Part shown: piece after piece, positions 9,508 through 17,083 of the stretch
Layout: the number at the start of each line of letters is the position of its first letter
Position numbering within the stretch: position 1 is the first letter of the stretch
NCBI GenBank assembly: GCA_023450335.1
Contig: JAEXHA010000082.1
Location: 21,532-85,531 of the forward strand
DNA: 64,000 nt
Direction: 5' to 3'
Origin: Actinomycetes bacterium
GTDB taxonomy: Bacteria; Actinomycetota; Actinomycetes; Actinomycetales; Microbacteriaceae
Notes under the pieces: model-generated
Database searches by the model: none
The model's input: only the letters and a program-made list of their open reading frames with translations
Told to the model about the DNA's origin: nothing
Position numbers and translations under genes: made by a program

Positions 9508-10500
9508 ATGGATGCCGTAGCGGCGCTGACCGAGATCGCGACGCTGCTCGAGCGCGAGCGATCGTCACGCTACAAATCGAAGGCGTTCCGTGCGGCCGCC
9601 GACGCGATCGCCGGGCTGAATGCCGAGGAGCTGGCCGATACGGCGAGCCTGCGACGGCGGAAAGGTATCGGCGAGTCGACGCTGGCGGTCATCCAGCAGG
9701 CGCTCGCCGGCGAGGTGCCCGACTATCTGCGCGACCTGCGTGGCCGGGTTGCGCCGGAGAAGAGCTCGCAGCTGCGCGGGCTGTTGCGCGGCGATCTGCA
9801 CTGTCACTCGGAATGGTCGGACGGCCTGACGTCGATCGATCTGATGGTGGACGGCGCACGTGCGCTCGGCCATGAGTACCTGGCGCTGACCGATCACTCG
9901 CCGCGGCTGCGCGTGGCGAGGGGCCTTTCGGCGGAGCGGCTGCGCGAACAGCTCGAGGTGGTCGCAAGGTTCACGGGCGACGGCTTCACACTGCTCAGCG
10001 GCATTGAAGTCGACATTCTCGACGACGGTGACCTCGACCAGCAGGATGCTCTCCTCGACGAGCTCGACATCGTCGTGGCATCCGCTCATTCGAAGCTGCG
10101 GATGGACAAGGCGCCGATGACGCGTCGGCTGGTCGCCGCGGTGTCGAACCCGCATGTGAACGTGTTGGGCCACGTCACCGGGAGGCTCGTCGCGGGATCG
10201 CGTGGCACCCGTCCGCCGTCGACGTTCGATGCGCCGGCCGTGTTCGCGGCGTGTGCCGAGCACGCGGTGGCGGTGGAGATCAACTCGCGGCCGGAGCGGG
10301 AGGACCCGCCGGACGAGCTGATCGCCCTCGCCCTCGCCGAGGGGTGTCTGTTCTCGATCGACTCCGACGCGCACGCGCCCGGTCAGCTGTCCCTTCTCGA
10401 CGAGGGCGCCGCTCGGGCCGAACGCGCCGGCGTTCCGCCCGAGCGCATCGTCACGACATGGCCGTTGGGCCGGCTGCGGGAGTGGGCGCAGCGCGATTGA
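9508..10500 (+). CDS. PHP-domain metal-dependent hydrolase with N-terminal HhH (PolX-like) region
   Basis: 330 residues. Residues 1-75 resemble the helical N-terminus of PolX-type proteins, with a helix-hairpin-helix-like KGIGESTLA turn near 52-60. From about residue 95 a PHP phosphoesterase domain follows with metal-binding motifs GDLHCHSEWSDG (His98, His100), LALTDHSP (Asp129, His130), a SAHSKL histidine near 194, NPHVNVLGH near 213 and SIDSDAH near 285. The polymerase palm of full PolX is absent, so this is a nuclease- or phosphatase-like relative, possibly in DNA repair. It converges on a 5'-3' exonuclease gene. The start lacks an obvious ribosome site. Confidence 0.85.
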   Translation: MDAVAALTEIATLLERERSSRYKSKAFRAAADAIAGLNAEELADTASLRRRKGIGESTLAVIQQALAGEVPDYLRDLRGRVAPEKSSQLRGLLRGDLHCHSEWSDGLTSIDLMVDGARALGHEYLALTDHSPRLRVARGLSAERLREQLEVVARFTGDGFTLLSGIEVDILDDGDLDQQDALLDELDIVVASAHSKLRMDKAPMTRRLVAAVSNPHVNVLGHVTGRLVAGSRGTRPPSTFDAPAVFAACAEHAVAVEINSRPEREDPPDELIALALAEGCLFSIDSDAHAPGQLSLLDEGAARAERAGVPPERIVTTWPLGRLREWAQRD

Positions 10501-10533
10501 GCGGCGTGCCGGCAGCGTGAGAGACGCGGCAGG

Positions 10534-11451
10534 TCAGGAGCCGGCGTTCACCGCTGTCACGGCGCGGGTCATCGACGTGCCCAGTCCCCACCGTGCGGCG
10601 ATGTCGTCTGCGCGTGCGGGGTCGACGGAGCGCAGGCGGCTGTCGATGTCGCCGAGCTCGAGGGTGCGGACGACTTCGACCACGGTGGGAGCGACCGCGA
10701 GGTAGTCGAGGGATGCCAGGATCTTCGCCTGCACGCCGGCCGACATGCCGTCTCCCGACTCGGCGGCGCGGATGATGCCCGCGAGGTCGCCGTGGCGGGC
10801 GAGGAGCGCGGCGGCGGTCTTGTCGCCGACGCCGGCGACGCCGGGCAGGCCGTCGGAGGGGTCGCCGCGCAGCACCGCGAAGTCTGCGTACTGCACGGGC
10901 AGGATGCCGTACTTTGCGACGACGGCCGCGTCGGTCAGTACCTCGAGGTTGCTCATGCCGCGGCCGGTGTAGACGACGCGGATGCCCTGGGCGTCGTCGA
11001 CCAGTTGGAAAAGGTCGCGGTCGCCGGTGATCACGTCGACCGGGAGCGTCGACTGAGTGGCGAGGCTGCCGATGATGTCGTCCGCCTCGTGCTCGGCGCG
11101 ACCGACGATCGGAACACCGAGCACATCGAGCACCTCACGGATGAGCGGCACCTGCGCGACGAGCGCGGCGGGCACCTCTTCGACGTCCGGCCCGTCGGCG
11201 ACCGCGGTGACCACGCGGTGGGCCTTGTAGCTGGGGATGAGGTCGACCCGCCACTGCGGCCGCCAGTCGTCGTCCCAGCACGCGATCAGGTGTGAGGGCT
11301 CGTAGGTGGAGACGAGCTTCGCGATCATGTCGAGCAGCCCACGCGCAGCGTTGATGGGGCTGCCGTCCGGGGCGGTCACCTTGTCGGGCACGCCGTAGAA
11401 CGCCCGGAAGTAGAGGCTGGCGGTGTCGAGAAGCATCAGTCGGTCGGCCAC
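10534..11451 (-). CDS. Stand-alone 5'-3' exonuclease / flap nuclease (PolA N-terminal type)
   Basis: 305-residue cytosolic nuclease of the PolA 5'-nuclease family, without the polymerase domain. Key acidic motifs are LLDTASLYFRAFYG at the N-terminus, ACWDDDWRPQWR near residue 58, ADDIIGSLA near 123, ITGDRDLFQLVDD near 140 and LRGDPSDGLPGVAGVGDKTA near 193, the last being the helix-turn-helix DNA-binding turn. It starts with GTG. Likely roles are flap removal or RNA-primer processing alongside PolA; stand-alone copies are common in actinobacteria. It is divergent from the PaaX-type regulator and convergent with the PHP gene. Confidence 0.92.
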   Translation of the reverse strand: MADRLMLLDTASLYFRAFYGVPDKVTAPDGSPINAARGLLDMIAKLVSTYEPSHLIACWDDDWRPQWRVDLIPSYKAHRVVTAVADGPDVEEVPAALVAQVPLIREVLDVLGVPIVGRAEHEADDIIGSLATQSTLPVDVITGDRDLFQLVDDAQGIRVVYTGRGMSNLEVLTDAAVVAKYGILPVQYADFAVLRGDPSDGLPGVAGVGDKTAAALLARHGDLAGIIRAAESGDGMSAGVQAKILASLDYLAVAPTVVEVVRTLELGDIDSRLRSVDPARADDIAARWGLGTSMTRAVTAVNAGS

Positions 11452-11523
11452 GCTTCATCCTGACACGGGCATACGGTGGTCGGCAGACCCCTGTGTACGG
11501 ACAGCGGTGTGAGGATGACACGG

Positions 11524-12399
11524 ATGGATGCGACGGGTTCGGCGGTTCCGGGAGCCGGTGGGGCGCGCCACGGGGTGGCGGCGCGTCAAGTTCTCACCCT
11601 GTTCGGAGACTACTGGTGGGGCATCGGCGCGCCGGTGCCCGCCGGCGCGATGGTTGCGGCATTGGGTGACCTCGGGGTCAAAGAGGCGGCGGCCCGGGCG
11701 ACGCTCTCCCGCCTGGTGCGCACGGGGCTCCTCCGCGCCGAGCGGACCGGCCGCCGCACCGCGCACGCACTCACCGATCGTGCGACCGAGATCGTCCGCG
11801 AAGAAGCGGACTGGCTCGAGAGCTTCGGCGTCGACGAGCCCGAGTGGGACGGGCAGTGGAGCGTTCTCGCGTTCTCGATCCCCGAAGCGCGCCGGACCCT
11901 GCGACACCACGCGCGCGTGCGGCTGAAATGGCTCGGCTTCGCGCCGCTGTACGACGGGGTATGGATCTCGCCGCTCACCGCCGCCGAGGAGGCGCTGGCA
12001 CAACTGCGGGCGCTCGGCGTCGGCGACCTCACGGCGATGCGCGCGACACTGCACACCTCGCCGGACGGCCCTCAGCGTGCCTGGGATCTCGACGCCGTCG
12101 CGCAGCACTACGCACGATTCGCAGCCGATGTGCGGGCCAGCGCCCCGATCGACGACCCGGCGGGTGCTCTGCGTGAGCGGTCGCAGCTCATGCTCGCCTG
12201 GCAGGGCGTGCGCGGGGTGGATGCCGGGCTTCCGGCCCGTCTGCTGCCCGCGCCGTGGCCGCGGGTCACCGCCCGCCGGCTGTTCGCGGAGCGCTTCGAC
12301 CGGCTGGGCCCGCTGGCCGAGCAGCGGATACGCGAACACGTCGCGACCATCGACGCCGCACTCGCCGAGCGCGTCACCGCGCGCCGACTCGCCCGATAG
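11524..12399 (+). CDS. PaaX-family transcriptional regulator
   Basis: 291-residue regulator of the PaaX family. The N-terminal winged-helix region (about residues 20-85) contains LFGDYWWGIGAPVPAGAMVAALG-type sequence and ATLSRLVRTGLL, followed by the PaaX domain (EWDGQWSVLAFSIPEARRTLRHHARVRLKWLGF, about 105-140) and a PaaX C-terminal helix bundle. Two close ATGs exist; the second (chosen) has GAGG nine bases upstream, while the one at 11515 has none. Family members repress phenylacetate-CoA catabolism, but no paa gene is in the window, so its target is unknown. Confidence 0.85.
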   Translation: MDATGSAVPGAGGARHGVAARQVLTLFGDYWWGIGAPVPAGAMVAALGDLGVKEAAARATLSRLVRTGLLRAERTGRRTAHALTDRATEIVREEADWLESFGVDEPEWDGQWSVLAFSIPEARRTLRHHARVRLKWLGFAPLYDGVWISPLTAAEEALAQLRALGVGDLTAMRATLHTSPDGPQRAWDLDAVAQHYARFAADVRASAPIDDPAGALRERSQLMLAWQGVRGVDAGLPARLLPAPWPRVTARRLFAERFDRLGPLAEQRIREHVATIDAALAERVTARRLAR

Positions 12400-12431
12400 T
12401 TCGGGGCCCCTGGCCGATAGTCGATGTTTCG

Positions 12432-12486
12432 TTGACGACCGTCAGAGCGACTTCTACTCTGGACGCACGCGGCAACGGAGCCGCGT
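12432..12486 (+). promoter_or_regulatory. Sigma-70-like promoter and 5'-end hairpin for the DUF6351 gene
   Basis: TTGACG (12432-12437), a 17-base spacer, then TACTCT (12455-12460): the best -35/-10 pair seen in the window. The predicted start near 12467 coincides with a 7-bp hairpin (ACGCGGC / GCCGCGT, 12467-12473 with 12480-12486), which would cap the mRNA 5' end. A GAAGGAAGGG ribosome site follows before the ATG. Confidence 0.65.
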
Positions 12487-12517
12487 CTGACAATGACGTC
12501 GAAGGAAGGGTTTCGCC

Positions 12518-14884
12518 ATGTCGAGACGAAGAAGAGGGCGCGTCGTCGCATCCGCGGTCGCGATCGCCGGCCTCGCACTCAGTTTGATTACTCTGCCCAC
12601 CGCCGTTCAGGCCCGACCATCCGTGACGATCGAGGTGCTGTCGGGGCGCGCCGACTCCGTGACGGGCGGTGATGCGCTCATCGCGGTGACCGGGACCAAG
12701 AAGAACCCGCAGGTGCGGGCCGCGGGCGTCGACGTCACCGACGCCTTCCGTGAGATCGACGGTCGTCTCGTCGGCCTCATCGAGGATCTGCCGCTCGGCG
12801 CGAGTGAGGTGCAGGTGCTCGCGCACAACGGCAAGGTCGACGCGTCGATCGAGGTCGAGAACCACCCGATCACGGGACCCGTGTTCTCCGGGCCGCAGCA
12901 TGCGATGTACTGCACGGCATCCGGCGCGCCGTGGAACCTCGGGGCCGTGGATGAGAACTGTCATGTGGATGATGCGACGGTCAGCTACCGCTATCGCACG
13001 ACCGCCGGTCAGTTTGCGAGCTACCCCACCGACGGCTCGGTGCCGGCCGACGTCGCATCGGCGACCGTCGACGGCGCGAGTGTGCCGTATGTCGTGCGCA
13101 TCGAGCGGGGCACCATCAACCGCGGCGTCTACGAATTCGCGGTGCTCGATGAGCCCGGTGGCGTGGAGCCCAGTCCCTTCGCAGACCTGGCCGGTTGGAA
13201 CGGGAGGCTCGCCTACACGTTCGGCGGCGCGTGCGGTGTCGGCTACTGGCAGGGCTCATCGACCGGTGGTGTCGAGAACGACCTGCTGCTCAGCCGCGGG
13301 TATGCGGTCGCGTCGGCGACGTTCAACGTGTACGCGCAGAACTGCAACGACGTCACCAGTGCCGAGACGGCGATGATGGTCAAGGAGCACGTCGTCGAGA
13401 CGCTCGGTGAGGTGACCTACACGATCGGCTCTGGCGGGTCGGCCGGCACGATGCAGCAATTGCTGCTGTCGAACAACTACCCCGGCATCCTCGATGGGGT
13501 GCTCGGTGAGATCGGCTACCCCGATGAGCGCTCGACGACCATCGGGGGCCACGACTGCCGCGGCCTGATGAACTACTGGAACTCGCCCGCGGGCTCCGGC
13601 TGGACCGACGCGCAGAAGGTGGCGGTGACCGGTCACGCCGTCACGTTCACGTGCTTCGGGTTCACGTTCTTCGATGGCGTCGACGACCCGAACCGCGGGT
13701 GCGCGGCGGCGATCCCCGTCGCCGACCGCTGGTCGCCGACCAACCCCGACGGGCTACGCTGCACGATCGCCGACATGGTCAAGAACGTCTACGGCGTCGA
13801 CGACCAGGGGCGCGGTCTGCGCGTCGAGCCCGACAACGTCGGTGTGCAGTACGGTCTGAACGCCCTGAACGAGGGCGCGATCTCGGTCGAGCAGTTCCTG
13901 GCGCTCAACGAGAACATCGGCGGCATGGACATCGACGGCAACCGCACGGCGGAGCGTTCGGTGGCCAGCGTCGAGGCGATCGAACGGGCATTCGCGACCG
14001 GGCGCATCAACATGATGACCGGCGGACTCGCGTCGATCCCGGTGATCGAGATCCGACCGTACACCGATCCGACGGGTGACTTCCACGAGCGCTACCGGTC
14101 CGCCATCATCCGCGAGCGGATGCTGACGGCCTACGGCAACGCCGACACCCACGTGAACTGGACGGGCCCGAACAACGGTGCGCTCAGCTACGAGATGCGT
14201 GTGGCGGCCCTCGGACAGTTGGAGCAGTGGCTCGACAACATCGAGGCGGCGGGCGGCATCGCCGACCGTGCGCGCACGGTGGCGGCGCGCCCGGCGGATT
14301 TGAGCGACGGCTGCTTCGACGCGTCCGGTGCGTTCATCTCGGAGGTGCTGGACTACAGCGACCCGAACACGGTCTGCAACCAGCTCTACCCGTACCACTC
14401 GCAGCCGCGCGCGGAGGCGGGCATGCCGCTCACGGCCGACGTCATGAAGTGCCAGACGGCGGCGCCGGTCCGCGCCGATTACCCGGCCATGACGGATACC
14501 GAGTGGGATCGCCTGGTCGCGGCATTCCCCGACGGGGTGTGCGACTGGTCGAAGGAGAGCCAGGGGTACGCGGAGCTCGAGGGCACGTGGCTGGACTTCG
14601 GCGAGTCCGACAGGGTGGACGTGTCGAACCTGCGCATCCATGGCAAGGCCAAGGTGGGCGGTGAGCTGCAGGCGCATCTGTCGTCTTCGACGCCGGGCGC
14701 GGAGCTGTCCTACCAGTGGATCGCCGACGGCGAACCGATCACCGGTGCGACGTCGGCCACCTTCACTCCGGACCGGACGCTGGCTCGTACCGAGATCACG
14801 GTGCGCGTGGACGCCACGGCTGACGGGCTCGTGCCCGTGACGCTCGTGTCCGATCCGACGCACAAGGTGGCTGGCAAGCGATAA
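12518..14884 (+). CDS. Secreted DUF6351-type alpha/beta-hydrolase-like protein with C-terminal Ig-like domain
   Basis: 788 residues. A Sec signal peptide (SRRRRGR, hydrophobic core, then VQA cleavage near residue 32) predicts export. The body resembles DUF6351 proteins: FSGPQHAMYC near residue 126, FGGACGVGYWQGSS near 238, and a nucleophile-elbow-like GSGGSAG with Ser308. Later elements that could carry acid and base residues are IEIRPYTDPTGDFHERYRS near 510 and ADTHVNW near 547. Several cysteines suggest disulfides. The last ~85 residues form an Ig-like repeat (YQWIADGEPITGATSATF) usual in surface-associated actinobacterial proteins. The substrate is unknown; esterase or depolymerase activity is an inference. 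It has its own promoter and terminator. Confidence 0.82.
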   Translation: MSRRRRGRVVASAVAIAGLALSLITLPTAVQARPSVTIEVLSGRADSVTGGDALIAVTGTKKNPQVRAAGVDVTDAFREIDGRLVGLIEDLPLGASEVQVLAHNGKVDASIEVENHPITGPVFSGPQHAMYCTASGAPWNLGAVDENCHVDDATVSYRYRTTAGQFASYPTDGSVPADVASATVDGASVPYVVRIERGTINRGVYEFAVLDEPGGVEPSPFADLAGWNGRLAYTFGGACGVGYWQGSSTGGVENDLLLSRGYAVASATFNVYAQNCNDVTSAETAMMVKEHVVETLGEVTYTIGSGGSAGTMQQLLLSNNYPGILDGVLGEIGYPDERSTTIGGHDCRGLMNYWNSPAGSGWTDAQKVAVTGHAVTFTCFGFTFFDGVDDPNRGCAAAIPVADRWSPTNPDGLRCTIADMVKNVYGVDDQGRGLRVEPDNVGVQYGLNALNEGAISVEQFLALNENIGGMDIDGNRTAERSVASVEAIERAFATGRINMMTGGLASIPVIEIRPYTDPTGDFHERYRSAIIRERMLTAYGNADTHVNWTGPNNGALSYEMRVAALGQLEQWLDNIEAAGGIADRARTVAARPADLSDGCFDASGAFISEVLDYSDPNTVCNQLYPYHSQPRAEAGMPLTADVMKCQTAAPVRADYPAMTDTEWDRLVAAFPDGVCDWSKESQGYAELEGTWLDFGESDRVDVSNLRIHGKAKVGGELQAHLSSSTPGAELSYQWIADGEPITGATSATFTPDRTLARTEITVRVDATADGLVPVTLVSDPTHKVAGKR

Positions 14885-14908
14885 GCGGCTGAGCTCAGCG
14901 CCTGACAG

Positions 14909-14943
14909 CGGGGGTGGTCGCGGAAGCGGCCACCCCCGTTTCG
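14909..14943 (+). terminator. Intrinsic terminator after the DUF6351 gene
   Basis: A 13-bp stem (CGGGGGTGGTCGC with GCGGCCACCCCCG, one G-T wobble) is closed by a GGAA tetraloop and followed by TTTCGT. It lies 24 bases after the stop, in the convergent gap before the PKD-like gene, and could serve both directions. Confidence 0.85.
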
Positions 14944-14983
14944 TATGGGTGGCACGCGGCTGTTCCGCTGATGCGCGCTGGGG

Positions 14984-15826
14984 TCAGCAGCCGGGTCCGG
15001 TCGGGTCTTCGACGCACGTGTGCTCGACGAGCGCGGTGTGCAGTTCGAGTACCTCGACGGTGGAGGCGGGGGTCGTGAGGGTGAGGGTGCCGGGGACGTC
15101 GAACCATCCACTCCCGAGGTCGATGGATGCCGCATAGTTCACGTCGACGGAGACGGTGTACATGCCGCGTTCGCCGTATGCGTGGCTGGTGGGCGTCGCG
15201 GTGAGTTGCGGCTGGTCGAGGCTCGGCCAGGTGCTGCCACCGGTGGTGGTGTGGCGCGTGTCACCGTCGCCGTATGTGAAGTCGTAGGAGACGGGGGAGA
15301 AGCGCACCTGGAGCGGAATGTCGAACAGTTCGCCGGCGACGGTGTGCGTGGTGGCGGGGACGATGAAGTTGACCGGCATGCCTACGATTCCCACGCCCGC
15401 CGGCTCGCTGTCCAGCGCCGGGGGCTCCGGGGCGAAGACCGCGACGTCTTCGAGCGTGAACTCGGGGATCTCGACGCCCTCCTCGGGTTCGGCTTCGGCC
15501 TCGGGCGTCAGCTCATCACTCAGGCATCGAGAGTTGCCGTTATCGCACACCTGTTGAGTTCGACCGTCCTCGGTCCGGATGGACGGTGCGATTGGGTCGG
15601 GATTCCAGACCGGAGGAAGTGCGGACTCGTAATCCCAGGGCCGCTCGCTGGACTCGGACGGTGTGGTGACGGTCTTCGTGGCGTCGATCGAAACTTGATG
15701 TCCCTCATTGGTTATGGTGCCGAGCCATGTCCCGCCATCGTTATCCGATCCTCCGTTGACTGAACCCGCCACGAGTTGCATGACGAGCAAGGCGGTGGTG
15801 AGCAGACGGGAACCTACCCGGCGCAT
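14984..15826 (-). CDS. Secreted PKD-like domain protein of unknown function
   Basis: 280 residues with a probable N-terminal signal sequence (RRVGSRLLTTALLVMQLVAG). The middle is a low-complexity acidic stretch (DELTPEAEAEPEEGVEIPE, about residues 104-122). The C-terminal half has PKD-like features: SYDFTYGDGDTRH near residue 183, then TSHAYGERGMYTVSVDV near 214. Two cysteine pairs (one near residue 93-100, one at the C-terminus) may form disulfides. The first 13 bases overlap the end of the upstream lipoprotein gene, so the two are translationally coupled and probably act together at the cell surface. No enzyme motif is seen. Confidence 0.75.
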   Translation of the reverse strand: MRRVGSRLLTTALLVMQLVAGSVNGGSDNDGGTWLGTITNEGHQVSIDATKTVTTPSESSERPWDYESALPPVWNPDPIAPSIRTEDGRTQQVCDNGNSRCLSDELTPEAEAEPEEGVEIPEFTLEDVAVFAPEPPALDSEPAGVGIVGMPVNFIVPATTHTVAGELFDIPLQVRFSPVSYDFTYGDGDTRHTTTGGSTWPSLDQPQLTATPTSHAYGERGMYTVSVDVNYAASIDLGSGWFDVPGTLTLTTPASTVEVLELHTALVEHTCVEDPTGPGC

Positions 15827-16347
15827 GCGGAGACCTCTGGTGCTCCAATTTCGTCGATAAGCAATCGCGTTGGCGAATCGGGATTAAGCACGAAAGTAAC
15901 CAGGTCGGAATGCAGGGCCGGGCGATCCGGGGCGAGAATCGAGTTGCCGTCTGAGTCCTTCAGATCACGTGCGGACACATCCTGACAAGTAGCTAGCTTG
16001 ACGATCCGTGTCGCTGGATCCCAGCTTGCAGGCTCGATCGCGACGATTGTGGACAATCCAGAGACCGAAACGCCCTGGGCATGGAGTTCGGACAACTCTT
16101 TACGCTCTTTCGCGCTCTGTGCGGCCGTTGTCCACGTCAGCATCAGCTCGAAGGTGGCGGGGTCGGAGAGATCGACCTGATTGCCTGCCTCCACGTACGC
16201 CCGGTAGGTTTCCTCGGCGGCGGCGAAGGCTTCGGCCTCGGAGGCGAAGCCGGTGGGGGTGGGAGTCGGTTCAGGCTCCGGCGTGCAGCCGGCGAGCAGG
16301 ACGACAGCGGCGATCATGGCGGCGGTGGCCCACGTCTTGCCCGGCAT
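15814..16347 (-). CDS. Lipoprotein of unknown function
   Basis: 177-residue exported lipoprotein. After MPGKTWATAAMIAAVV comes a clear lipobox LLAGC, with the lipidated Cys near residue 21, followed by a proline/threonine-rich spacer. The mature part is alpha/beta-like and unassigned; it carries two cysteines (KLATCQD and VSACAG). The ATG chosen lies seven bases after TAGCGT, fitting a near-leaderless mRNA; an alternative GTG at 16356 would start inside that box. It is coupled by a 13-base overlap to the PKD-like secreted protein. Confidence 0.78.
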   Translation of the reverse strand: MPGKTWATAAMIAAVVLLAGCTPEPEPTPTPTGFASEAEAFAAAEETYRAYVEAGNQVDLSDPATFELMLTWTTAAQSAKERKELSELHAQGVSVSGLSTIVAIEPASWDPATRIVKLATCQDVSARDLKDSDGNSILAPDRPALHSDLVTFVLNPDSPTRLLIDEIGAPEVSACAG

Positions 16348-16354
16348 GGGTGTC

Positions 16355-16360
16355 ACGCTA
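16355..16360 (-). promoter_or_regulatory. Putative -10 box for the lipoprotein-PKD pair
   Basis: TAGCGT on the minus strand, seven bases before the chosen ATG. It sits in the divergent 120-base region shared with the YchJ-like gene, which has GACGAT six bases before its own ATG. Confidence 0.4.
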
Positions 16361-16467
16361 TCGCGCGCACTCCCGTGGTGTCGGGGTTATCCACAGGACG
16401 CGGACTCCGGCATCCCGAATCTGCCGCGGGGGAGGAGGCGACGGGTTCGCTCTGCGACGATGGAAGC

Positions 16468-16893
16468 ATGTCCTTCGGTCAGGCGGCGGCGCGTCGCGGC
16501 ATCCATCCGCCTGCCGGCGCGCCGTGCCCGTGTGGCGGGCTGATCTTCGGCGAATGCTGCGGACCGATCATCGGCGGCGCATCGGCCGCGACGGCCGAGC
16601 AGCTCATGCGCTCGCGATACACCGCATTCGCGATCGGTGACGCCGCGCACGTGGCCGCCACCTGGCATCCATCGACCCGACCTGAACCGCTCGAGCTCGA
16701 CCGTGACGTCCGCTGGGAGCGACTGGAGATCGTGGCGATCGAAGCCGGCGGCCGCAACGACGACCGAGGCGCGGTGGAGTTCCGTGCACATCACCGTGGC
16801 GCCGACGGCCGGCGCGGGTCGCTGCACGAGCGCAGCCGCTTCATCCGGCAGCGCGGCCGGTGGTGGTACGTCGACGGCGATCTCGATGCCTGA
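16468..16893 (+). CDS. YchJ-like SEC-C motif protein (UPF0225 type)
   Basis: 141 residues. The N-terminus carries a SEC-C-like zinc motif, CPCGG...GECCGPI (about residues 20-32), and the rest matches the NTF2-like YchJ fold: AEQLMRSRYTAFAIGDAAH near residue 44, then RDVRWERLEI, EFRAHHR and ERSRFIRQRGRWWYVDGD toward the end. The function of the family is not established; zinc binding is likely. The ATG is preceded by GACGAT at six bases rather than by a ribosome site, which suggests a leaderless start. It is monocistronic, upstream of rpsA. Confidence 0.88.
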   Translation: MSFGQAAARRGIHPPAGAPCPCGGLIFGECCGPIIGGASAATAEQLMRSRYTAFAIGDAAHVAATWHPSTRPEPLELDRDVRWERLEIVAIEAGGRNDDRGAVEFRAHHRGADGRRGSLHERSRFIRQRGRWWYVDGDLDA

Positions 16894-16920
16894 CGCCCCC
16901 ATGGGAAACCCCGATTCTGA

Positions 16921-17048
16921 TACTCTGGAGTGTCACTCGTCTGGCTCTATCGCCATGCTTTCGTGACATGCAATCCATAACCATCGCTTCGGCTCGGTGG
17001 TTTCCGTTCGCCCTCGTGTGAATGGATGCCGGCATTCCGAACACGAGG
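16921..17048 (+). promoter_or_regulatory. rpsA leader: -10 candidate and tandem hairpins
   Basis: TACTCT (16921-16926) is a plausible -10, giving a leader of about 150 bases before rpsA. Two hairpins follow: ACCATCG/CGGTGGT (16980-16986 with 16995-17001, loop containing TTCGG), and a larger one with CCTCGTGT/ACACGAGG (17012-17019 with 17041-17048) continued by GAATG/CATTC over a GATGCCGG loop, with a three-base bulge. A regulatory role, such as S1 autogenous control, is inference. Confidence 0.5.
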
Positions 17049-17083
17049 CCCGACACCCCAACCCAACAAGGACAACCCACTAC

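Noticed and set aside
13754..14863. Long leftward open frame antisense to the DUF6351 gene
   Set aside because: Composition is Arg/Val/His-rich with no motif; the forward frame has a signal peptide, a nucleophile elbow and an Ig-like domain.
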